DNA from: Sordaria brevicollis
Lineage: Eukaryota > Ascomycota > Sordariomycetes > Sordariales > Sordariaceae
Length of the DNA stretch: 64,000 nucleotides
Assembly: GCA_033439795.1 (NCBI GenBank)
Contig: JAUTDP010000013.1
Coordinates: forward strand, 992,001 to 1,056,000
Direction: 5' to 3'
This document shows, piece after piece, positions 1-11,193 of this stretch (its first letter is position 1; every line of letters begins with the position of its first letter). Both the position numbers and the translations under genes were made by a program. A model generated the notes under the pieces. The model was given only the letters and a program-made list of their open reading frames with translations, had not been told where the DNA came from and did not search any database.

Positions 1-1024
1 CGATTATATAACGTAAAACCGTTAAAATATATTAAATAATTTAATTAAATTTATTTAAAAACGAATTAAAATAAAAAACGTTAATAATATAAAAAATAAT
101 AATTTATTTAAATAATTAGGGATATAATAGGTCGATTTAATAATAGCCTTTATATAAATATTATAACTTAAAACGGCCGGGAAAGTGAAAAGGGTTTTAA
201 TTAATTAGAAGGTATAAACGAAATATAGAGGAATACGAATACGGCTTTAAAAAAATTAATATAAAGATAGAACGTAATAGAAGGAAAATTTACCCTTTTT
301 TTAATATATAAAAAAATTTATTATTAATAAAGCGTTTAATAATACGCTTAAAATTAATTTTAATATCGGTATTAACCGTATTAAATATAAGGGTCGGTAA
401 AAGAGGGCGAAAAGGAGACGAATTCTCGCCTTTATTTTCGTCGAAGGTTTTTATTATTTTATAGAGCGCTTTAATACATTTTTAACGGGGAATAACTATT
501 TCGAATCGATAATTATTATTATTATTAAAGGAAGGAAAAATTTAAAAAGGCTTAAAGGATAAAAAATTTTTATATTTAAAGGAAGGAAATCCTTATATTA
601 ATATAAACCGTAATAGAAATATAACCGTTATAGGGGGGAGGAAGAGGATAAAAAGAATAAAAGAAAGTTTAATAATTAGGAAGTTTAATAATAATTAAAA
701 AAGTAAACGAACGGAGGAACGGAAGGCGGAAAGTAGTAATAAATAAGGGGACGGGACGGCGGATTAGGAAAGTAGAACGGTTTAATATTCTTATATAATG
801 GTAAATAGAAGGGATAAGACGGATATTAATCGCGTTAGCGGTAGGTATATATTACAATCGTAAAACGCCGAAGAAGCGGCGTAGATAGGTCCGCGCCGGG
901 AATTATAGCCGGGGTTTTTATCCGGGGCGTTTAACGTTTATAGTTTTATCCTACGGAGAATCGGAGATAGACCCTATACTATATTAGCACTATAGATTTA
1001 ACTAGGGAATAAGAATCTTACTTA
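1..1024 (+). mobile_element. LINE X1, 3' end (5' part outside window)
   Basis: This is the terminal ~1 kb of the LINE family that fills the window, and it matches the ends of copies B, D and G base for base apart from RIP changes. It ends in the family's 3' signature, gggaataagaatctta, followed by cttactta. Only the 3' region is present, so no ORF1 or ORF2 sequence can be called. It abuts a minus-strand gypsy-like element at 1025. The simplest reading is that X1 inserted into that element and that X1's 5' part, plus the rest of the gypsy element, lie to the left of base 1. A TSD cannot be checked because only one junction is visible. Confidence 0.85.
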
Positions 1025-1369
1025 CTTACTTTAAAGCGTATTAATTTAATAATTATTATTCTATTTTTATTAAATTTTTATTTTCTCCACATCGGATTAG
1101 TCGTTCCTTTAATTCCTCGAATAATTCAATTAGTCGGCCAAGCTTTATTAAGGGCGATAATATCGCATTTTTAATAAATATTTCGAATTTTTAAATACGT
1201 TTATTAAGAACCGATAATATTGTAATTATTTTATTAAAAATAAAATTAACATTAATAATATCGATTAAAATTTTATATTTTTTTTAATTAATATTTATTT
1301 AAAATAACGTTATACCCCGAATTAATAATAATTATTACTTTTTTATCGAACCGCTAACTTTATATTTTA

Positions 1370-1600
1370 ATAATTCCCTTTAAATATTAATTAATCATTT
1401 TACTATATTGCCTAATATACCCTCCTATAGCGTAAGGATAAAAATTATATAATTTTTCTACTCCTTATTTAATTATATTATTAATAAAGTTTTTATTTAT
1501 AAAAATATTACTATTTACTCTTAAATTAATAAGCGTATCGTTTATAAATAAAGTTTTTTTATTATTATTTATTATAATATAGGACGTAATTAATATAAGT
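1370..1600 (-). pseudogene. Aspartic protease-like remnant
   Basis: Downstream of the zinc knuckle the minus strand reads TLINLRVNSNIFINKNF, which resembles the retroviral-type protease core LIDSGANSNxFID with Asp to Asn, Ser to Leu and Gly to Arg changes. A later GYNVILNKY resembles the G-x-D-V-I-L-G segment. The protease would cut the gag-pol polyprotein. Its position after the zinc knuckle fits. The catalytic Asp is gone, and the stretch continues towards X1, where it is cut off. The call is by motif resemblance only. Confidence 0.45.
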
Positions 1601-1838
1601 CTACCTAAATAATCCTTTAAAAAACCTTTATTTACCTTTATACTCTCCGGTAGTACTTCTTTTAGGTTTTTTCTAGAATAAACACTTATTAATTCAATCC
1701 TTAGGAGGGAATTTAATATTCTTAAAGTAATTAATTTTCCGCTTTATTATTAACTAATTTATCGTCTTCTTTATTTTTACGACTATAATAATTAACAAAC
1801 TTATTAATACAATTAGGGTTTTTACTACAGCGGTTAAA

Positions 1839-1880
1839 ATAATTACGGAAATAATATTTAATTTCTTTATATATAAAATA
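1839..1880 (-). other. Mutated CCHC zinc knuckle in gag
   Basis: The minus-strand codons read YFIYKEIKYYFRNY. Tyr at positions 1, 4, 9 and 14 matches the C-x2-C-x4-H-x4-C spacing exactly. TGT to TAT and CAT to TAT are the changes RIP makes, so all four metal ligands appear to have been lost by the same mechanism. Confidence 0.65.
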
Positions 1881-3057
1881 CTTATTTTCTTCGAATAATT
1901 TATAAACTTCCTTACGAATTATATTAAGAATATAACGGGAATTACTTTAATTACTATTACTAGTATTAATACTATTACTAATAATATTATTAAAATTCTT
2001 ATTAAAATTATTAAAACCCTTAACCTTATTAAACGAATTCGTAGAAGAGGAAATATTCTTATCCTTATCCCTATTATTTTTCTTAACCTTATTATTACAG
2101 AAAATACATTAATTAATTTCGACTATTTTTTTAATTATTAAAGCGTATTAATTAAAAATAATATCTTCTTATTTATATCCTTATAAAAAGGTATTCTAAA
2201 TAATACTCGGGAATTTCTAATTAAATTCCTATTTTTATAAATTAAGAAGGCGATTACATTCTCTTACTAAGCGTACGAATTTATTACAGAATTTTTAAAA
2301 ATCCCCGCTCATTTCGAATTTTAAATTATTAAATTCGTAAATAACCTTTTCCTTTCGATTATAATCGTAATATTCGGCGTATAAATAGGCGAATAATTTA
2401 TTAGAAATTTTAATATTATAAAGACTATTAGCGAAATAGGGTTTAAAATCCTAAGCAATTTTATTAATAGTACGATTTTCGATATATATTTTTTTAACCT
2501 TATTATTAAAAAAGTAATTAATATTCAATTTAAATTTATTAAAAATATAGCGGTATTAAATATTAAAAGTAATAGTATTTTTATTTTTTTTATTATAAAA
2601 ATAAAGCGGATCCTTCTCTTTAATTAATAAACGTCCCCAATTAGCGGTAGAGAAATTAATAATAAGTATTTCTTTACAACGCTTTTTATTATCGTTATCT
2701 TTATTATAGTCGGCGTAATTATAACGTTCAAAGTTTTTAAGGGTTAAGAAAATAATTTTCTTTTTACGAAAATTAATATTTTCTTTATAGAGGTTAATAT
2801 TTTCTTTAATTAAAATAGCGATTATAATATATAAATCGGCGATATTACCGTCCCGGGTAATTATTATTCCTCTTAATTTTTTAATTTAGACTTTTATAGC
2901 TATTAAATTATTTTTAATTTTAATAAACTCTTTTTCTTTCTTAATTAAATTATAACGGGTTTTATTCTATTTAGCGAAGAAGTAAGAGTAAAACGGGTAA
3001 CCCTTAATCGAGGAATTATCTTTTTATTCGTAAAGGGTATTTTATTTATCGGTATAG

Positions 3058-3144
3058 CCGTCGTTAAATAGAGTATTATTTTAAGCCTCTCCGTCGTTAA
3101 ATAAATCGTTATTTTAACCGTCGTTAAACGGAATATTATTTTAA
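3058..3144 (-). repeat. Three 27-bp repeats within gag
   Basis: Units at 3058-3084, 3091-3117 and 3118-3144, with a 6-bp spacer after the first. Each starts ccgtcgttaaa on the plus strand and ends attttaa. On the minus strand each encodes a nine-residue motif ending FNDG (NNIPFNDG, NNDLFNDG, NNTLFNDG). Confidence 0.75.
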
Positions 3145-4212
3145 ATTCCTTTATTAAAATAATTAATAATTTAATATAGTATAATAAATTAAATTTAGAA
3201 TTTATAGTTCTTTTTACGTAATATAGCGTTTTTATAACGTAAAGTCTCGTAATCGTCCGGTTCGAAGTTAAGATCTTTATTTCCGCGGGCTTTTAATAAT
3301 TAGTATATTAGGAATATATTCTTACTTTATTCCTTACGTAAATTTTTATAAAAGCGTTTATTATCCATTTCAACATCTTTTTAATATTTTAATAAATTAA
3401 TAACGTATTCGTATATTTATTTTAAATTAATATTTAAATTAATAATAATAATTTAATATCCTTATTATTAGGAAAGAATAGCTTTAATTAAAATAATCCG
3501 TAATTTAATTTCTTCGAAAATAATATATATACCCTTAGGATCTTCGATAATAAATTTAAAAGTATTGAAATCTATTAATAGGATATTATTATTATTCTAT
3601 TCTTAATAATTTTAATCCATAGCCGTTAGAATTTTAAAAGTAAAAGCTAAATAACCTTTATTATATTAGGCCTAATATTTTATAATTATATTAATTTTCG
3701 TATATAAGAAACCGAATAAATCTTCCGTATTAAATATATAACGAACGTCGGCGAATTTATTAATAATTTCCTAATTAAAAAACGTAATAACTTCGTTTAT
3801 ATCTTTTAGAATATTATAATCTTTTAAATTAAATTTATCGATATTATATAATTAAATATCCTATTTCTCTTTAAAGGTACTAATTATAATATCGTTAAGC
3901 GAACGATATTTAAAAATATCGTTTTATTGAATAATTATATTAAAAGTAATAAATATATCTATAATATTAAATTTAATTTATTCAATTACGAATTTATTAG
4001 ATATATTCTTTTTTTAAACTTTATTTATTTAAACGCTTTCGATAATAAATAATTTAGCGGTTTTAGCCGCGGTAACCTTTTCGTCGGGGGTATACGCTAT
4101 TATAATTAATTACGAAGGTATATATTATAATTACTTTAATCGGTAAATAAATTTAGAATATTTAAATACCTCCTTAATATATTAAAAATAATTTTATAAT
4201 TATTACGAGCAA

Positions 4213-4453
4213 TGTAATTACGAGAGATAAGTTTAATACGTTGAATCGAAATCTATTATAGAATTACAAAATGAAGAAGAAAAGAAGAAACGAATAAAAG
4301 GTGCGCCCCGCGCCAGGGTTTTATACTTAGGCGCGGGCGACTTACGAAGGCGGTACGCAATTATATGCGCTGGTGCGGTCAACCTTTGTTAGGTGACCGC
4401 CCGAGCGACAACCGGTCCGCCAGACAGGGACCCTGTCCGCTAGCGCCGTGACA
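4213..4453 (-). repeat. 5' LTR of the gypsy-like element, not RIPped
   Basis: On the minus strand it runs from TGTCACGGCGC to ...TTACA, giving the TGT...ACA inverted ends usual for LTRs, 241 bp. A TATA-like taagtataaaa lies at about 4325-4338, a plausible promoter. It is GC-rich at its 5' side and contains an inverted repeat (gacaggg/ccctgtc, 4423-4437). It keeps CpA and TpG throughout, unlike the gag next to it. The zone with normal CpA/TpG stops close to the proposed inner boundary, which independently supports the limits given. No primer-binding site was recognised just inside it. Confidence 0.65.
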
Positions 4454-6995
4454 ATAAATATTAAAATATGAAATAGTAATAAAAGATACGAAGTAAAAGT
4501 AGTAGAAATAATATAAGGAAAGGATATTTTCGAATTAAATAAAATTCGTAAATGTATTAATAAAGAAAAGAAAGATTAATATAAAAATTTAATAAACGAT
4601 ATAATAAAAAGGCGTTAAAAGGGCGTTAAAAAATTTAAATAAATTTTAAACCCTGAATAAATAGGCCTATACCCGAAATTATTTATTAATAGACCCGCTT
4701 AAATTCTTAATTTTTAAATAATATAAAAGAATAAAAGAAATTAAAAATTATAATAATAAAGTAAATATTTTCGTTGAGCGTTTCTTCCTAAAAGTAAATA
4801 TCCCTATAAATTATTTATTTAATTAAACCCTTCCTTTAAATACCGGCGATTTATTATTTATTAACGAATTAATTACCGAAGAGGATATTTAGGATATTTT
4901 ATTTTAAATAATTTCGAATAAAGTACCGGGTATCGATTAATATTCGAATAAATTTTTAAAAATTTATAAGGAATTATTCCGAAAAGTTATAACTATTTTT
5001 ATAATTACGAATTTTCGTTTTAAATATTTCTTATAACGGTTTAAAAACGTAAAAATAATTGTTTTTAAAAAATTAAGAAAAACCGCCGTATAGTAAAAAT
5101 TAACCGGCGTATAGAAATTAATTTCACTATTAAATAACGTTAGGAAAATTTTCGAAGCGTTCGTCGTTAAGAAATTTATTTAAACTACGGAAGAATTTAA
5201 CCTCCTATTAAAGGGTTAAATAAATAATTAAGTAAACTATTCGATTAAATTTATTATTTATATCGTTATAGATATTATATATATAATTTAAAAATTCGGA
5301 ACCGTTATATCGTTAATACTCTTTAATTTTAAAAGCGTATTTAATAAAGTTAATTATAAATAATTATTATATATTTTATAGGAAATATAATTCCTCTAAT
5401 AGATTTTCGAATAGGTAGCGAATTTCGTTAATAAACGAAGAGGTTCCTTTTTCTTCGACGACGAAATATCTGCTCCTTATACTATAAAAGCCGGAATATT
5501 TTAAAATTCCTTTTTTTCTTTAATTCTTTTTATTTTCTTTATTATTTTATTATATTATAAATTAATTACGGTTAAGAATACGATTACAATCGGCTTTATT
5601 AACGATATTAATATTATCGCCGTAACGAAGATTATTAAAGAGAATTATAAAATATTTTAAATAGTATAAGAAATTTATTTTAAATAGGTAGGGGAAAGAG
5701 GTATAGAATTTAAAACGAATAAAATAAAATTAATATATTTTATACGGACGAAAGTATTAAGAATAGAAATTTTTTGATTCGGAAATATTATATTTCGACC
5801 GATAAAATTAATAAAATTCTTAAACGTTTAATTAAATTATAAATTTAATTATCGAACTTACGCGGAAATTATTAAAAAGAAAATAAAAATTTCAATACAT
5901 ATATTAAGTTAATTAATTATAAAGATTTAGAGTTATTCCTTCGTTTATATAAAGGAGATTTATATTAAATATATTCGAAATACGATTATATATAGAGCTT
6001 TAATTTTTTATTAATTAATAAAAGTATATAATAAACCCCGAAGAATAATAATCGGATTAATTAAATATTAAATTAAATATTTAAGAGTCGTTATTAAGGC
6101 GTATAAAATTACGCCGGTACGGAATTTTAAAATAGAAATTTTTTGCTTACTATTCGACCTTTATTTTAATAAAAGGGTAAGGGTTTTCGAAGAGAAATTT
6201 ACTTATATAGATTAAATTAAATTCGTTTAAGGAATAATAATTTAAATAATTAATTATATTTAAATAAAACGAATAAGAAATCGATTATTTATTAATAAAT
6301 TGGAAAGTAGTATTATAAAAATTAAATAGGTAGAAGAATAAATATTAATAGAGAATTTTATAGCGATTATAGCGGGATTACCCTTAATAATAGGCGTACC
6401 CGTTTAATTATTATAACCGCCGGAATTTTTAATTTTCAATTAAGAAGTATAATTAAAAGACGTTATAAAGAGAAAGTAAATATTATATTATAATTATTAA
6501 TTAACGGTAGCTGTAATTAAATTAAATCGGCGGTATAAATTTATAATTATTAATTTCGATCCGAAATTTAACGATATTATTATAAAACGGTATATAATCG
6601 GTTAAAAAAAGAAGAAGTAAAAGAGAATTTAATTTTCGGAGGATAATAAGGATCATTATTTATTAACGAAAGCGAAGAGTTCCTTCCTCGTTTAAACGAG
6701 AATAGAAGTAATTAACCTTAAGGCCTTCTTTTTTTAAAGGAGAATCCTTAATATTAATACCCCTATTTATTCGTACGGATTAGGACGAAAAATATTTTAT
6801 TATATTATATTCGAATATTTTCGGATAATAGATACGTAATTTATAATAATTAATTAGCTATAAATATAAAAATAATTTTAAATTTATTTAAATAATAAAA
6901 TTAAAGCCGAAAGAATTTTATTATAAATATTTCGATTAGGATAATTAAATAAATATTACCTAATAATCGAATTAAAAAAGGAACGGCGAAACGAA
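4454..6995 (+). pseudogene. LINE X2 ORF2 remnant (RT and zinc finger)
   Basis: The reverse transcriptase copies element RNA at the nicked target. Visible blocks: NKVPGID at about 4918-4940 (the LINE NKAPGPD block), the YADD-box equivalent reading GFINDIN at 5592-5612 (first catalytic Asp now Asn), and a downstream PLFDFYFNKRV-type block near 6145. The zinc finger at 6768-6818 has Tyr at each ligand place (YSYG...YYIIFEY, in place of CxCG...HxxFEC). The endonuclease is not present in the window. Frames are broken throughout by TAA/TAG, so it is inactive. No RNase H domain was recognised between RT and the zinc finger. Confidence 0.8.
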
Positions 6996-8741
6996 TTCGT
7001 TTATTATTTTTAATTTTTTTTTTTTCCTTTTCTTTTATTTTTATTTATTAATACGTTAGAACGAGGATAGGGGGAGGATTTCTATTTAATTAAAAATTTA
7101 TTAGGCCGTAAAAACGACGATTTATTTAATTATTATTTTTTTTTACAATTAATTAAAATTTTTAATATTTTATTATTATCGGCGAATAAATAATTCTATT
7201 CGTCGAATTAATAAATATATTAAGGTATAATATTAATTACGAATTAATATTAAACGAATTAATTATTATTAATAAAAATGGGATTAGTAAAATAAATAGC
7301 TGGCGAATTAATTTTTATCGGGGAATTATTATAAAAAAGTATACGAATATTATTATTATTTTAAAGAATTTTACCGCTATTATTACGAAGTAAATTATTA
7401 TTATTATTATAGGGTAAATTATTATTATTATTATAGGGGATATTACCCGAAGGAATACGACCGCCGATTAAATTATTTTTATTAGAAAAGAGGAATTCGT
7501 AATAACTTTTTTAAAAATAATTATTAACCGATTATTTTCTATAGCGAATAAATTACTTAAAAGTGTTAATAAAATTATTATTAATAAGGTAAAAGCGAAT
7601 TACGTTAGTAAATTCCTTAGTAATAATACGGAGGCGGATAAAATAATTGCGGAATTCGTTATTAATTAGGTTTTTAATAACGACCTTCTCTTAAAAGGTA
7701 TTATAAAAATTATAGAAATTACGAAGCGTATCGATTATATAATATAAAATTATTAAAATATATTAAATAATTTAATTAAATTTATTTAAAAATAAATTAA
7801 AATAAGAAACGTTAACGATATAAAAGATAATAATTTATTCGGGTAATTAAGGATATAATAAATTAATTTAATAATAGCCTTTATATAAATATTATAATTT
7901 AAAACGGTTAGGAAGGTAAGAAGGGTTTTAATTAATTAGAAGGTATAGGCGAAATATAGAAGAGTACGGATATAGCTTCGGAAAGGTTAACGTAAAGATA
8001 AAATATAATAGAAGGAGGATTTACTTTTTTTTTAATATATAGAAGAATTTATTATTAATAAGGAATTTGGTAATACGTTCGAAATTAATTTTAATATCGG
8101 TATTAACCGTATTAAATATAAAGGTTAACGAAAGAGGGCGAAAGGGAAACGAATTTTCGCTTTTATTTTTATTAGAAATTTTTATTATTTTGCGGAGCGC
8201 TTTAGCGCGTTTTTAACGGAGAATAGCCATTTCGAATCGATTATTATTATTATTAAAGGAAAGAAAAATTTAAAAAGGCCTAAGGGATAGGGGGTTTTTA
8301 TATTTAAGGGAAGGAAATCCTTATATTAATATAAATTATAATAAAAATATAGCCATTATAAAGGGAGGAAAAGGATAAAAAGAATAAAAGAAAGTTTAAT
8401 AGTTAAGAGGTTTAATAGCGGTTAAAAGGGTAAATAGGCGGGGGAATAAAAAATAGAAGGCGGTAATAAATAAAGGATAGGACGGCGGATTAAGAAAGTG
8501 GAGCGGTTTAATATTCTTATATAATAATAAATAGAAGGGATAAAATAAATATTAATTGCGTTAGCGGTAGGTATATACCGCGATTATAAAATGCTAAAAA
8601 AGCGGCGCGGATAGGTCCGCGCCGGGAATTATAATTAGGGTTTATTTAGGGCGTTTAACGCTTACGGTTTTATCTTACAAAGAATCGGAGATAGACCCTA
8701 TATTATATTAGCGCTATAAATTTAGCTAGGGAATAAGAATT
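4454..8741 (+). mobile_element. LINE X2, 3' 4.3 kb, cut by the gypsy-like element
   Basis: It begins in mid ORF2, just upstream of the reverse transcriptase, exactly where the gypsy LTR ends, and runs to the family 3' end (gggaataagaattttactt). Its 5' portion must lie beyond the gypsy-like element to the left of the window. It in turn abuts LINE X3 in the middle of ORF2, so X2 inserted into X3. Landmarks in order: reverse transcriptase (4900-5700), C-terminal zinc finger (6768-6818), Tyr-rich tandem repeats (~7385-7440), 3' region and 3' hairpin (8604-8623). Confidence 0.85.
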
Positions 8742-10820
8742 TTACTTCTTTCTTCGTTTAAATAAAAACGGAAATAATTAACTTTAAAGCTTTCCTTTTT
8801 TAAAAGAGAATCCCTAATATTAATACCCTTATTTATTCGTATAAATTAGGACGAAAAACGTTTTATTATATTATATTCGAATATTTCTAAATAATAAATA
8901 TATAATTTGTAATAATTAAGTAACCGTAAACGTAAGAATAATTCTAAATTTATTTAAATAATAGAATTAAAACCGAAAGAATTTTATTATAAATATTTCG
9001 GTTAAAACGATTAAATAAATACCGTTTAGCAATCGAATTAAAAGAGGAGCGGTAAAACGAATTCGTTCGTTATTTTTAATTTTTTTTTTCTTCTTTTTTT
9101 TTTACTTTTATTTATTAATATATTAGAATAAAAACGAGGGGAAAATTTCTATTTAATTAAAATTCTATTAAATTACAAAAGCGACGACCTATTTAATTAT
9201 TATTTCTTTTTACAATTAATTAAAGCTTTTAATATTTTATTATTATTAATAAATAAACGGTTCTATTCGTCGAATTAACGAATATATTAGCGTATAATAT
9301 TAATTATAAATTAACGTTAAACGAATTAATTATTATTAATAAGAATAAAATTAGTAAGATAAATAGCCGGCGAATTAATTTTTATTAAAAAATTATTACG
9401 GGAAAGTATACGATTATTATTATTATTTTAAGGAATTCTACCGCTACTATTATAAAATAAACTACTATTATTATTATAAAGTAAATTATTACTATTATTA
9501 TAAAGGATATTATTTAAAGGAATATAACCGCCGATTAAATTATTTTTATTAAAAAGGAAGAATTCGTAATAGCCTTTCTAAAAATAATCGTTAACCGATT
9601 ACTTTCTATAGCGAATAAATTATTTAAAGGTATTAATAAAATTATTGTTAATAAAGCGAAGGCGAATCGCGCCGATAAATTCCTTAATAATAATATAAAA
9701 GCGGATAAAATAATCGCGGAATTCGCTACTAATTAAATTTCGGGCAATAACCTTCTCCTAAAAAGTATTATAAAAATTATAAAAACCGCGAAATATATCG
9801 ATTATATAACGCGAAACCGCTAAAATATATTAAATAATTTAATTAAATTTATTTAAAAACGAATTAGAATAGGAGATATTAATAATATAAAAGATAATAA
9901 CTTATTCGGGTAATTAGGGATATAATAAATCGATTTAGGGACGGCCTTTATATAAATATTATAATTTAAGACGGCCGTAAAGGTAAAAAAGGCTTCGGTT
10001 AATTAAAAGGTATAAACGAAATATAGGGGAATATAAATATAATTTTAAAAAGGTTAATATAAAAATAAAACGTAGCGGAAAGAGGATTTACCCTTTCTCC
10101 GATATATAAAAGAATTTATTATTAATAAAGAATTTAAGAATATATTCGAAATTAATTTTAATATTAGTATCGATTATATTAAATATAAGGGTCGGCGAAA
10201 AAAAACGAAGGGGAAACGAATATTCGCCTTCATTTTCGTCGGAGGTCTCCATTATTTTATAAAGCGTTTTAACGTATTTTTAATAAGGAATAGCCATTTC
10301 GAATCGATTATTATTATTATTAAAAGAAGGAAAAGCCTAAAAAGGCCTAAGGAATAAGGGGTTTTTATATTTAGGGAAGGAAATCCTTATATAAATATAA
10401 ACTATAATAGAAATATAATTATTATAAGGGGAAAAAGAGGATAGAAGGAATAAAAGAAAATTTAATAATTAAAAGGTTTAATAACGATTAAAAGGGTAAA
10501 TAAATAGGGGAATAAAAAGCGGAAAATAATAATAAATAAAAGATAGGACGGCGGATTAAAAAAGCGGAGCGGTTTAATATTTTTATATAATAATAAATAG
10601 AAGGGATAAAATAAATATTAATTATATTAATAGTAAATATATATTACGATTATAAAACGCCGAAGAAGCGGCGTAAATAAGTCTACGCTAGGAATTATAG
10701 CCGGGGTTTTTATCCGGGGCGTTTAACGCTTACGGTTTCATCCTACGGGGAATCGGAGATAAACCCTATATTATATTGGCGCTATAAATTTAATTAGGGA
10801 ATAAGAATCTTACTTACTTA
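8742..10820 (+). mobile_element. LINE X3, 3' 2.1 kb
   Basis: It starts inside the end of ORF2 (the equivalent of 6670 in X2) immediately after X2's tail, and runs to a family 3' end followed by cttacttactta. It therefore looks like the right half of a copy split by X2, with its left half outside the window. It holds the remnant C-terminal zinc finger of ORF2 (~8850-8900), the hairpin cgaattcgttcg near 9060, the Tyr-rich repeats (~9440-9490), the 3' region, and a 3' stem (10671-10688). A 5'-truncated insertion is the alternative, but no TSD supports it. Confidence 0.75.
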
Positions 10821-10822
10821 CT

Positions 10823-10863
10823 TATCCCTCGGGGTTTACTATATATTTCTATCGATTAATAAA
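10823..10863 (-). mobile_element. LINE Y scrap (ORF2 interior)
   Basis: About 40 bp matching, on the minus strand, the part of ORF2 downstream of the reverse transcriptase (compare 45755-45800). It lies between the tail of X3 and the 3' end of another minus-strand copy, so it appears to be what remains of a copy hit twice. Confidence 0.55.
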
Positions 10864-11177
10864 AGTAAGATTTTTATTCCCTAGTTAAATTTATAGCGCT
10901 AATATAGTATAGGGTCTATTTCCGATTCCTTATAAGATGAAACCGTAAGCGTTAAACGCCCCGGATAAAAACCCCGGTTATATTTCCCGGCGTAGACCTA
11001 TCTACGCTATTCTTTCGGCGTTCTATAATCGCGGTATATACCTACCGCTAATGCGATTAATATCCGTTTTATCCCTTCTATTTACTATTATATTAGAATA
11101 TTAAATTATTTTACCTTCCTAATTTATTATTCTATCCCCTATTTATTACCGCCTTCCGCCTTCTATTCCCCTACCCG
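10864..11177 (-). mobile_element. LINE Z, terminal ~310 bp of the 3' end
   Basis: The minus strand carries the family 3' terminus (agtaagatttttattccctag) and the 3' UTR, including a perfect inverted repeat, gcgtaga/tctacgc, at 10990-11007. Homology stops at about 11177. The next 16 bp (11178-11193) match nothing else in the window. This could be a severely 5'-truncated insertion or a copy cut by deletion. No TSD is visible. Confidence 0.7.
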
Positions 11178-11193
11178 ATAACCTACTTACAAT

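Larger units (their letters stand above)
1650..4110 (-). pseudogene. gag-like polyprotein remnant of the gypsy-like element
   Basis: A long minus-strand frame broken only by TAA/TAG codons explicable as RIPped CAA, CAG or TGG. The middle part, around 2600-2270, reads like a capsid domain and contains EFNNLKFEMSGDFKKFCNKF, similar in style to fungal gag proteins. A Ser/Asn-rich linker follows, then a zinc knuckle at 1880-1839 whose four ligands now read Tyr (Y-x2-Y-x4-Y-x4-Y in place of C-x2-C-x4-H-x4-C). It would form the particle core and bind the element's RNA. At roughly 800 codons it is long for a gag, so the upstream portion (above ~3370, where an ATG starts MDNKRFYKNL) may be a separate frame. 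It is dead. Confidence 0.6.
1025..4453 (-). mobile_element. Ty3/gypsy-like LTR retrotransposon, 5' part, RIPped
   Basis: Read on the minus strand, this has the order expected of an LTR element: an LTR starting tgtcacgg (4453 to 4213), a long gag-like frame, a degenerate CCHC zinc knuckle (1880 to 1839), then a protease-like stretch before X1 cuts it off. Reverse transcriptase and integrase are not seen and should lie left of the window if the element was complete. Its 5' end at 4453 abuts LINE X2 in mid-sequence, so it inserted into X2. The family call rests on gene order and the zinc knuckle; Ty3 versus another LTR superfamily is not settled. Confidence 0.7.

Noticed and set aside
4297..4453. 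GC-rich island considered as a tRNA gene or CpG-island promoter of a host gene
   Set aside because: No cloverleaf could be formed by eye; TGT...ACA ends and the adjacent gag fit an LTR better.
4208..4458. Solo LTR inserted later
   Set aside because: The 5-bp flanks (agcaa and ataaa) do not match, and gag-like sequence directly follows on the inner side.
7380..7445. Short tandem repeats considered as a CRISPR or satellite array
   Set aside because: Only two or three units without spacers, inside every LINE copy at the same place; part of the element.
9055..9075. Imperfect palindrome around cgaattcg as a transcription terminator or operator
   Set aside because: Present in each LINE at the end of ORF2; pairing is imperfect and has no U-tract logic relevant to a fungal nucleus. 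Kept only as a landmark.
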